DNA of 64,000 nucleotides from Cyanophora paradoxa (lineage: Eukaryota > Glaucocystophyceae > Cyanophorales > Cyanophoraceae). Shown in pieces: positions 20,455 to 29,091 of this stretch; within the stretch, counting starts at the first letter, position 1; each line of letters starts with the position of its first letter. Made by a program: the position numbers and the translations under genes. The notes beneath the pieces are model-generated. The model had not been told where the DNA came from. It ran no database searches and worked only from the letters and a program-made list of their open reading frames with translations. The stretch covers positions 124,001-188,000 of the forward strand of contig QPMI01000657.1 in the NCBI GenBank assembly GCA_004431415.1, read 5' to 3'.

Positions 20455-22245
20455 GGCCAGGGAACTCGTTCGGGGGCTTGAACTCTTGAACCGAGCGCAC
20501 GAGTCTGAACCCCCGCCTCCCGCCCAACTAGCGACTGCCCACTCAATGCTCGAACAGCTTCACGAAATAATGCTATCTGCAATTGTTGCTGTAGGTTCCA
20601 GTAAAGAGCACCAATGCTACAAGGGGGAGCGTCCCCGGGTAAAATTTAGCGCCAAGGGGCGGCCCGAATCTCGCATCCTCCGGAAAGCCGAGCAACTTGT
20701 TCATGTCTGGCGGAACTCAGCCCCCGTTCCGCACCTGGCACCCCCGGCGGCGCACCTCGTGACAGCCTTTCACCGACTGCGTACACTTATCGAAGACCAC
20801 AGCCGATTCGTAGAAATGATTCCGCCCCACAAGAAGAAGGGCTATCTGCAGCTGGCGGCGATTCCAGCCCCGGCCGACGAGACCTCACCGGGAGCCTGGG
20901 ACACGGCGCTGGAACAACTCACGGGCTGGACGACGTACTGGCGTGTCCGATTCCAAAAACTCGTTCAACATTTGTCCACGGGAGCTATAAGCGAACGACT
21001 CGCGCACCGTCGCTCCCTATTCAAGCGCAACCTCGGCCGATACCTCCAATCCGTGCTGGAAAAGCCCCCACGGGCTCCGATTTCTTCCATCTGCATTGAA
21101 CGTGAGAACAACCGAGCAGTCGTCTTCCGCCCTGCTTCAGTCAAAAGCCACCTTCGCGATCATTTCTATAAATGGACAGCCACTCGACGCCCTTGCTTCC
21201 AGGGCACCCGGCCGAGTACGCTTCCCGACTGCTCCATCCCTGGCCTCACCAAGGACCTGTGGCGTCGAGTGCACGACGTCGACCCGTCAGTGGATCCCGA
21301 CATCCACTCCAATATCATGAATTTACCAGAGGACGAGGAGCTCGCTATCACCATCGGCGGCCTTCGAAACGGCGCCCCGGGACCCTCAGGGTTTTCTAAC
21401 GAAATGCTCAAAATGCTCTTCCTTCCTGTCTCTTTACCGAAGAAACTGAGCAAGGAAATTGCGGCGGCCGGACTCGACCCCGCCTCTATCGATGGCAAAG
21501 TACACCCCCTGAGTAGAGCATGCGTCCGCACTCTCGTGCATTCTATTTTGCGGCTTGGGAAGGCCCCGCCGTCCTTCCTCCGCAGTACAGTCTGCCCCAT
21601 TCCCAAAGGCGGCGCCTGGGACGGCTCCCTCGACAACCTTCGACCTATCTCACTGCAGGAGTGTGTCTTCAAGCTCACCACTACAGTCCTCACCAACCGG
21701 CTCTCCCACACCATAGGTTCCCAAGCCGTTCTCAAAGGCGATAATTTTGCTTTTATGAAAGGCAAATCGACAGACGAGCCCCTTTACATCATATGCATGC
21801 GCGCGGTCTTGGAAGACGCCAACCAATTTAAAAAACCGCTCTACTTGCTTTTGCTAGATATCAAACGAGCCTACGACAGCGTCAGCTGGTCCAGCATGGA
21901 AATGGCCCTGCGCCGCAAGCGCCTGCCCGAAGCGTACATTCGCTTCTACGCTCATGTTGCTGAGAACCGCACCGCCTGCGTTGCGTCCGGCCATGGCCCG
22001 ACCAGCTACTTCCCAGTTGAATGTGGCCTAGCCCAGGGCGGCCCCGAGTCGCCTATTCACTGGCTAATTTTCTACGACGTCTTTCTCTCATGATCAGCGT
22101 TACGCGAGGCCAGCGCAGCACAGCGTACGAGCTACGCGATGGGCCCACCCCGAAGCCCAGCGGATGCACCTCGACCCCAGCGCGCCCTCCGCGGTGCCCT
22201 CCCCCGGGTACATATACCGGGATTCGCATTTGCAGACTCTGAGAT
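20441..22245 (+). pseudogene. Reverse transcriptase part of retrotransposon 2, with an in-frame stop
   Basis: Frame continues from LAEGRARELVRG through the EN-RT linker to RT blocks: NGAPGPSGFSNEMLK, VCPIPKGG...LRPISL, LLLLDIKRAYDSVSW (motif A with catalytic Asp), and GLAQGGPESPIHW (motif B). A TGA at 22091-22093 interrupts; the same frame continues beyond it to FAFAD at about 22240, the start of motif C, and then coding moves one frame (DDTTLF at about 22246-22260). The stop lies in the palindrome TCATGATCA. One nonsense change and one frameshift therefore separate the two long ORFs. Confidence 0.78.
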
Positions 22246-25200
22246 GACACTACGCTTTTTAGCTCTACATCCCATGGCATCCAGCTTCACGCCAATCTCG
22301 CCGCGGAATTCTTCTCTATTCACGATATCGAACTTAATGCACGAAAAACAGAGTTCACCTACGTAAACGTTGCCTCCCCCACTCCACCCTCCCTTGGCGC
22401 CTCTCCCATTGATAAGAAGAATATTCTTCAACCGTCGCAACCATTCAAGCTCCTTGGCATTCAAATGACAGCCAACCTCAACCGCGCACCCCAGCTGCAA
22501 CACCTGCGGGCAGTCAGCAAAACCACGGCGGCCATTATTGCGAGAAAACCGCTCACTGCAGCTGAGAGCATTTACATTGTGAACCATATCATCCAGGCTC
22601 GTATAGCGTACTGCTTCAAAGCGTTTACGCTCACGCGTGCCGAAGCCAAATCCCTAGATGCCATCTGGCTTGCCACCGTGAAGCATCACGCGGGGCTCAG
22701 CCGCTCCACTCCAAACGCCGCCCTTTTCTGTCGCGGACTCTACGGACTGCACCGCATCGAAGACGTGCAGGCGCGGCACCAGCTCCTTGACGAGAACATC
22801 CGTTTTCTCCACCCTGTTCTCGCTCCGTTTCTGCAACACCGTATTGCAGCGGCGCAAGAGAAGCTCGGCCTCCCGCTGCTGCCCCACACGTACACGCAGC
22901 TCGCCCCCACGAAAGCTCTACACCGACATCACTTCTGCCTAAGTATAATTCCGCAATTCCACAGACGCGGGTACGCATTTGACACGATAAAAACAGAGCC
23001 CTGGTCCGCAGCCCTGCCCTCCCCAAAACTACAACGCCAGTATGTGGTTACAGCGCACCTGCCTTGGCCCCTTCTTCGCCAAGCGGCCCCTCTCCTCTGG
23101 AACTACGACATCCTCACGATGGCTGATCTCACAGGCGTGACGACATCTCCTCTCAGCTGGTCCACGCTCTGGGCGTCAGGCCGCCTCCCACGCATAGCCC
23201 GCACCGAACCCAAGTGGTACAGCCTTGTCCTCCAGGCTATAAGCACCGACCCCGAGGCCAAGCCGCTTCAACTTAAGCACCCCATGCCCCTTGATCCCCG
23301 AGACCGGCCCCGGGGCCAGCCCCGCAACGGCGGCCAAACATCGCTGGAGGCCACCGGCTTCTTTACCCCCACTATCCGGCCCCCGATGCTAGTCTGGACC
23401 TCCTCGCATCTTCTCGCCGAGGTAAAACGGTTCTGCACGATCATTGACGAAGACGGCGAGCAGAAGGAAGGTGTAGTGCTGCACCACTTTAACCCGCCCA
23501 CCAACCCCCGATACGACGGGTATTCTTGGACGTTCCGACGCTGCACGGCCGACGCGCGCTGCGAGTGGGAATTCTGGGAAGATTCTGAGGGGGCCGCTGC
23601 TCAACGGCGCCAGCTAGGCCACTCCAACCGTGGATCTGGGGCATGCACCTGGGAAGAATACCTGACCCATGTGACCCCAGCTAGAACGAGACGCCGCCCT
23701 GATAAATCCACAGCGCGCACCGGGGAACTCATCGATGTCGAACTCGAGGACGACGCGTGGTGGGATGAGTTCGAAGACACACTATTTCTCCCACCCTGGA
23801 AACAAACGTGGAAATTCCCGGAGGATGCTCCGCCCCCTAGCCCCCCTGCAGACTACGAAGAAGCCGGCCCCGGACTCCGTTACCGTGCCGGGCTGCAAAC
23901 CCAACGCCTTGAGAACTTCCTGATCCCCGAGTCTGATGACGCATTTTGGAAAACTCTATCGAAAGCGCTGCAGTGCTCTCAGACGCCCGATCGTTGCCGA
24001 GTTCCCGTCTCCTACTCCGACGCTAGTACCTTAGAGGCCGGCACCCCAGCTGGGCGCAGCTCCGTCGCAGTCATCTGGCCCGCTCCCCTTCAACATGACA
24101 CCCGCAAGGCCCGGCAACGGCTTCCGGGCGCAGCCGACTCGACTCCACTAGCCGATCCCGCCCAACGCGCCAAGTGGATCCGGGCGGCCGATGACCTGCG
24201 CCGTGAGCACGGCCCCTTCTCACGCAACCAAGATCCGTTCCCAAAAGATGGCTCTAAATTCATATTCGTGCACGCGCACGGAGAAGTCAACAATAACAAA
24301 TCAGAGGCTCGAGGGGGGCTGCTAGCCGAAGCCCTTAATGTCGATGGACTGTGGCACTTCACGGACTCCGAATTTCTGTGCCGTGGGCACCGTAAACTTG
24401 TTACCTTCTGGGGAGGAACGACAATTCGTCAGCGCCTTCGCACTGACTGCGCACACGAATTCGAAGCGTGGCGGCGCCTGCGTGAACACCGAGAATCGTT
24501 GCAAGCACAGGCCTGGCATTCCGACCCCCGGGGACCCCCGATCTCGCAGACCGCCCGGTACAGTATTGGACACGTCCGCCTGTTCAAGGTCCGCGCTCAT
24601 CAGTTCAAAACCAAGAAGGTCACCCGTCCGAAACGGCGCCCCCCGGCCCCCTACCGGCCGCCTCGTAACTGGGCCGATCCTGCATTCGACGAACAAGCGC
24701 AGTACCCGTCATCGGAATCTCGTAACGCCTCCTCTAGCTCGGACGAGCCCAGGCCAACGCCGCGCTCTCCCCGCGTACCCCAAACGCCCAGCCCGCCACG
24801 GTCTCCGCCCTTCCCCGCCACCCCCCCACGTCGGGCCCCTCCACCTCCCCCAAATCTTTCCCCAACATCGCTTGCAAAATTCCGCGAAACCCTCCCGCAC
24901 CTCCCAGCCTCGACACAACGAGCCCCTCAAATTGAACTCGAGACCGTCACAGTGCCCAATCCCGACTATGATGAGTACAACCATGCCGTCGACCGCCTCT
25001 CCAGATGGGCCTCGGAACACGACCACCCGCTAATCCCTACTTCCGATTGGGCCGTCTCTCACCCTGAGCTCGTTCAGTGGGACCCGTCCCCTGCTTTCCC
25101 AGCCCACCAAGCTGCCTCAATCGAAGAGCGTCGAGCGCTTATGACAAGAAACGAGCCCCTATTCCCGCCCGGTGGCCTCCCCGTCTCTGTTATTAAATAT

Positions 25201-28200
25201 CGACGCTCAGCAGTGGACACCTGCTACAACATGATCTCAAGTATTCCGGGACACGCCCTTCGCATCGAAGGCGACCCATACAAGCACATGGGTGCTACAT
25301 GCGAAATATTAAATTTCAACCGACTTATCCGTACCTCCGGCGGCGGCGTGCTGCGCCTCCGGGTGGACCGATCGCGAGGGCGGTTCTTTAAACAAACCGG
25401 CCTCCGATTTCATGGCAGGGCACGCGAAGCGGACCCGGACGCTAATCGCCGGATGAAGCAATGCACTCAAATTCTGCTGCGCCTCCTCCCAACGTACCAA
25501 AGACGAGCTCGAGACGCGCCGCACGTCTACGGGGCGATAAATCCCGACGGACGCTGCATCCGCTGCGCGGTCTCGACCAACGCACTGGCTCCGGGCTCTG
25601 CCCCCCGCGAGACGAATCTACATGCCCTGATCTATTGCCCCCACCCTAGCACCCAGCAAGCCCGCCGAAACCTCCACCAACAATTCCAAAAAATTCTCTC
25701 CGAGACCCTAGACTCCGGCCGGGAGGAAGGACGCGAAGGTAAGAAATGGGACGAGGACGCGGCGCTCCGAGAACTCTTCCGCGCTCTCAACTTTGAGCGG
25801 ACCGACCTCTGGGGCTCTAGCGAACAAGATCTGGCGCGGTGCTACAACAACACTCGGCGCGACGTGCTGTTTCCCGCCCCGGAAGGATCCTCCCGCCAGA
25901 GCGCCACCGGCCGACACTGGAGCCCAGCAGAACGACGAATTCTAATCGATCTAGCCACCTGCAGCCCTCTCCCACTAGCCTCGGGGCTCCTCCCCGCCGC
26001 CCTCGTCCCCGCCCTCCGAACTCTCGGAGTCCGCAAGACGGCAGCGGCCCGCTGTGCCTCACAACTCCAGCAACTCCTCGACCGCGAACTGCGGGCCCTC
26101 TGGGCCGCCAGGTGCGAAGAAGTGCAGCCGTGGGAAAAAGCTCGGGGCATCACAGCCGCGCTTAAACGCATGTCCCGCCCTCGGGGCTGGACCGGTCCCA
26201 GCCATAGTAGCGCCGACGTCGACGCTGACTCCTCCCCGTCGCCTCCCCCAATGTTTGGTTCCGACACTGCAACTGCAGCTGCCCCCGACCCAGGCCCGGA
26301 CGAGGGGCTCGAGCGCAGCAGCTCCACAGCTAGCGACCAGAGCCTCAGTCCCCGCGCCAGCACTCAGACCCCCGCTTCAAGCCCTGCCCTTTCATCACGG
26401 AGTTCGAGCTTGGGCCTGGATATACAAGTAGCCTCACCCACGCAGCCGCAGCCCGATGCAGTGGACTTGCCGCCGCCAAGGCCGCCGCCTGCCCGGCCAC
26501 CCGACTCTAGATCTATTTCCGGACCGGCACAAGAGGAATCGGCAACACCAAACCCAGGGAGCCCACGCTCAACAAGTGCAAGCCTAAGCGAAGCCGACGC
26601 TAATACTCAGTGGCCGTCACCCGCCCAATGGGCGGCCGCAGGCATCGACGACCAGCTAGCGCATGGGCCGGCGGACGAAATACTGGCGCGCCTACCATTC
26701 TCGCGCCTGTTTGGTGCCCTCAGCGTCAAACGCGACTCGATGAAACGAATTGTACAAGGTGCATGGATAAACGATGAAGCTATCAATGCATTCTTCGCGC
26801 TTCTGCAGTCACAGCCCCGGCGCCCTGCGACGCCCCGCTGCTTTATCTGGAATACGTTCTATTATTCAAAGCTCACCGACGACGGCAAGGGCTATGCATA
26901 TAACGCAGTCAAACGATGGGGCTCACGTAACGGCTTTGTAATGGACGAGTACGACCACATTCTCATCCCCATCAACCACAACGGAAAGCACTGGACCCTT
27001 GCTGTTATCTCGCCGTGCCTCCGGCGCTTCGAGCACTACGACGGTTTCGCAGCCTCGAGCTCGGACCGCGCTGCCGGCGTCCCCCGCCAGATCCTGCGCA
27101 ATCTCCAACGCCTAGTCGCGGACGAAAGCAAGAGGACAGGGACCGCCAATCTCCAGCCCGAGAGATGGGCCTCCACCCCGGCCTGCCCCCCCATCCCAAT
27201 CCAGGACGACGGGACAAACTGCGGCATCTTCGCCTGCGAATTCGCAGAACAAATAATGCTGGGCCCTGCCCACACCCCCGAGCCGTTCCGTGGAACGGCA
27301 GATGAGTGCAATCAGCGCCGCCGGCGGATGGCGCTCTCCATCGTCCGCGGATCCCTTCCGCCCTCGCATAGTGCCCTCTCCCCTCCCCCTCCCCCGGAGC
27401 CTCCCGCAGCTGCAGCTGCGCATGCTCCGCCGCCGCTGGCGGCGCCCCACGGCCTCCGTCCAATCTTGCATCTGCAAACCCCGGACTCTACGCCAGATAC
27501 AGAATTGCAATTGCAAAGGCACCCTGGAAACGACGAGCCCACAGTCAGGCTACATTCGACCGATTCCACGGCCGAGGGGGACCCTAGGCCTGACTCGGCC
27601 CCAGCACCTCGCCAACTACCCCCTCAGCCCCTCCCCTTCGCGCCTGCCTCAGCAAACGGAAACTCACGTACAACCTTTGCAGACTTAGCGCCACCTATCC
27701 CATGGCCCGCCAGTGCCCACCACCCCGCCGCCCCTGAGTCCAACCCCCCTACTGCACAGGCGGCCCGGCCCCCCTCCTCGTGCTCCACTAGTACCCCGCA
27801 GCAAACCTGCTCAGCCTCTACATCCAGCGATAGCGACAGCGCCGACTCTTGGGCCGCCACCCGCCCCCCCTCTCAATCTCTTGCTAGCGCCAGCGCCCGA
27901 CTCTGGCCCAACTCTAGATCTCGACCTCCGGCTGACCCCGAAATCACCGACATCCTGCTTCAAAATCGCGCGACGACAGGACTCGCCGCCCTCTCTCTCT
28001 TGTCAGACTCGGAGCCAGAGGCCGCAAGTGCACCAGCAGCTGCAGCTGCAGCGCTCGCTGGCAACTCAGACTCTGGCAGCGACTGGAGCGACTACCAGAT
28101 AGGAGACGCCAGTACACCGCCAATCTCGGCTATAGAGTGGACGGAACTCGACTATGAACTACTCGCACTCCAACACAAGCGGCGCGGGTTCCAGACCCCG

Positions 28201-28908
28201 CCCCCCCTCCGCCGCCCGAAGGCCCGCCCTCCTCGCCGACGCCAAGTTCGGACCGCCCCTGCTAGTCCGCCCCCGCCCCCGCCGAGGCGTTGCCCCACCT
28301 CCGGATCCGTCGACCCCGATATCGGGGCTCGCTCTAGCGCTAGAACCAGTCCCCTAGCTAGGCCTCCAGCTGCAATCCGCCTCGCCCCCATATTTTCCCG
28401 CCGAACCCAGCCTCGCCCTATCGTCGACCCTAGCCCTACCGCAGACTCGCCCCCACGCTCTCCCCCTGCGGCACCAGGGCCCGCAGGTCCCCCTCCCATT
28501 GCCTCCCGCACCCGGTCTCGGACGGGCACATTGCCCCCACCGCGCGCCCCCACGCCCCCGCCCGCCCCCCCTCAGCCCCGCGGCCCCAAAGCCCGACCGA
28601 ACCGGCCCCGACCTGCGCCCCGACCCCCTGATCCTACCATGCCCCCGCCTGCTCGCCCCTCGCCGGCCCCTCCGCCTCTTCTCGCTCCTCAACCCCACAG
28701 CGCCAGACCTACCAGCTCACACCAATGCCCCTGGTGCCGCCGCCCTCTAGAGGCCCACCCCTCTATGCGACACCCTATAGCCCTTGCCTCATACTCTGAA
28801 CCTGGCTGCCGCCCCGACGATTTTGAATTCCTTGCCTCCCCTGACCTCATCCTCGACTACCATCTCTGGGGGGCATCCCCCCTCGGCTTCTCTCTGCGCA
28901 GGTTCTGA
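22246..28908 (+). CDS. Retrotransposon 2 polyprotein: RT thumb, RNase H, zinc finger, Ulp1-like protease, Pro-rich tail
   Basis: Open for more than 6.6 kb; the first ATG in the frame is 22465 (2147 codons), but coding starts earlier with RT motif C and PFKLLGIQMT. Positions from that ATG: RNase H about 515-715 (SYSDAST, NKSEARGGLLAEAL, TDSEF, VRAHQ, giving the D-E-D-H set); a CIRC...H...C finger about 1031-1060; a C48/Ulp1 cysteine protease about 1440-1620 with HW (NGKHWTLAVI), D (EHYDGF) and Q...C (QDDGTNCGIFACEF). A long Pro/Ser-rich region and a final CPWC...H motif (about 2088) follow. Ulp1 domains are known in NeSL/Utopia-type LINEs; RNase H is known in other clades. The 3' half is intact although the RT is broken. 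Confidence 0.8.
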   Translation, partial: DTTLFSSTSHGIQLHANLAAEFFSIHDIELNARKTEFTYVNVASPTPPSLGASPIDKKNILQPSQPFKLLGIQMTANLNRAPQLQHLRAVSKTTAAIIARKPLTAAESIYIVNHIIQARIAYCFKAFTLTRAEAKSLDAIWLATVKHHAGLSRSTPNAALFCRGLYGLHRIEDVQARHQLLDENIRFLHPVLAPFLQHRIAAAQEKLGLPLLPHTYTQLAPTKALHRHHFCLSIIPQFHRRGYAFDTIKTEPWSAALPSPKLQRQYVVTAHLPWPLLRQAAPLLWNYDILTMADLTGVTTSPLSWSTLWASGRLPRIARTEPKWYSLVLQAISTDPEAKPLQLKHPMPLDPRDRPRGQPRNGGQTSLEATGFFTPTIRPPMLVWTSSHLLAEVKRFCTIIDEDGEQKEGVVLHHFNPPTNPRYDGYSWTFRRCTADARCEWEFWEDSEGAAAQRRQLGHSNRGSGACTWEEYLTHVTPARTRRRPDKSTARTGELIDVELEDDAWWDEFEDTLFLPPWKQTWKFPEDAPPPSPPADYEEAGPGLRYRAGLQTQRLENFLIPESDDAFWKTLSKALQCSQTPDRCRVPVSYSDASTLEAGTPAGRSSVAVIWPAPLQHDTRKARQRLPGAADSTPLADPAQRAKWIRAADDLRREHGPFSRNQDPFPKDGSKFIFVHAHGEVNNNKSEARGGLLAEALNVDGLWHFTDSEFLCRGHRKLVTFWGGTTIRQRLRTDCAHEFEAWRRLREHRESLQAQAWHSDPRGPPISQTARYSIGHVRLFKVRAHQFKTKKVTRPKRRPPAPYRPPRNWADPAFDEQAQYPSSESRNASSSSDEPRPTPRSPRVPQTPSPPRSPPFPATPPRRAPPPPPNLSPTSLAKFRETLPHLPASTQRAPQIELETVTVPNPDYDEYNHAVDRLSRWASEHDHPLIPTSDWAVSHPELVQWDPSPAFPAHQAASIEERRALMTRNEPLFPPGGLPVSVIKYRRSAVDTCYNMISSIPGHALRIEGDPYKHMGATCEILNFNRLIRTSGGGVLRLRVDRSRGRFFKQTGLRFHGRAREADPDANRRMKQCTQILLRLLPTYQRRARDAPHVYGAINPDGRCIRCAVSTNALAPGSAPRETNLHALIYCPHPSTQQARRNLHQQFQKILSETLDSGREEGREGKKWDEDAALRELFRALNFERTDLWGSSEQDLARCYNNTRRDVLFPAPEGSSRQSATGRHWSPAERRILIDLATCSPLPLASGLLPAALVPALRTLGVRKTAAARCASQLQQLLDRELRALWAARCEEVQPWEKARGITAALKRMSRPRGWTGPSHSSADVDADSSPSPPPMFGSDTATAAAPDPGPDEGLERSSSTASDQSLSPRASTQTPASSPALSSRSSSLGLDIQVASPTQPQPDAVDLPPPRPPPARPPDSRSISGPAQEESATPNPGSPRSTSASLSEADANTQWPSPAQWAAAGIDDQLAHGPADEILARLPFSRLFGALSVKRDSMKRIVQGAWINDEAINAFFALLQSQPRRPATPRCFIWNTFYYSKLTDDGKGYAYNAVKRWGSRNGFVMDEYDHILIPINHNGKHWTLAVISPCLRRFEHYDGFAASSSDRAAGVPRQILRNLQRLVADESKRTGTANLQPERWASTPACPPIPIQDDGTNCGIFACEFAEQIMLGPAHTPEPFRGTADECNQRRRRMALSIVRGSLPPSHSALSPPPPPEPPAAAAAHAPPPLAAPHGLRPILHLQTPDSTPDTELQLQRHPGNDEPTVRLHSTDSTAEGDPRPDSAPAPRQLPPQPLPFAPASANGNSRTTFADLAPPIPWPASAHHPAAPESNPPTAQAARPPSSCSTSTPQQTCSASTSSDSDSADSWAATRPPSQSLASASARLWPNSRSRPPADPEITDILLQNRATTGLAALSLLSDSEPEAASAPAAAAAALAGNSDSGSDWSDYQIGDASTPPISAIEWTELDYELLALQHKRRGFQTPPPLRRPKARPPRRRQVRTAPASPPPPPPRRCPTSGSVDPDIGARSSARTSPLARPPAAIRLAPIFSRRTQPRPIVDPSPTADSPPRSPPAAPGPAGPPPIASRTRSRTGTLPPPRAPTPPPAPPQPRGPKARPNRPRPAPRPPDPTMPPPARPSPAPPPLLAPQPHSARPTSSHQCPWCRRPLEAHPSMRHPIALASYSEPGCRPDDFEFLASPDLILDYHLWGASPLGFSLRRF

Positions 28909-29091
28909 GGATCGCGACCTCACTTTCAACTACCGCCGGTCCCGCCTACCCCCGCTGCGTCTTAGCCCTGGCCACGTCGGGGCTGGTGGGGGTAGGTGCC
29001 TTAGGCAAGCTAGTATATTTGGCCACTCAGGGAGGTAGCGGAGACTGTACCGCGGTGTTACCAAATATACGAGGGCTTACGGGAAAAAAAA
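28909..29091 (+). other. 3' untranslated end of retrotransposon 2
   Basis: A 180-nt non-coding stretch ending GGGAAAAAAAA, immediately followed by the start of direct repeat C. Confidence 0.55.

Larger units (their letters stand above)
17345..29091 (+). mobile_element. Non-LTR retrotransposon 2 (EN-RT-RNase H-zinc finger-Ulp1), interrupted by an insertion
   Basis: The + strand reads as the end of an AP-endonuclease domain (YRSDHYPVFADF at about 17375-17410; SDHxPV is the EN signature), NFKDEVESILAEGR, then after a 2.9-kb insertion LAEGRARELV and the RT region, RNase H, a Cys/His finger and a Ulp1-type protease, ending near an A-run (GGGAAAAAAAA, 29081-29091). The element is 5'-truncated in EN. 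It lies exactly between direct repeats B and C. The RT part has one in-frame stop and one frameshift, and the EN part one frameshift in a C-run, so this copy is damaged, or the assembly is imperfect at homopolymers. Confidence 0.78.
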
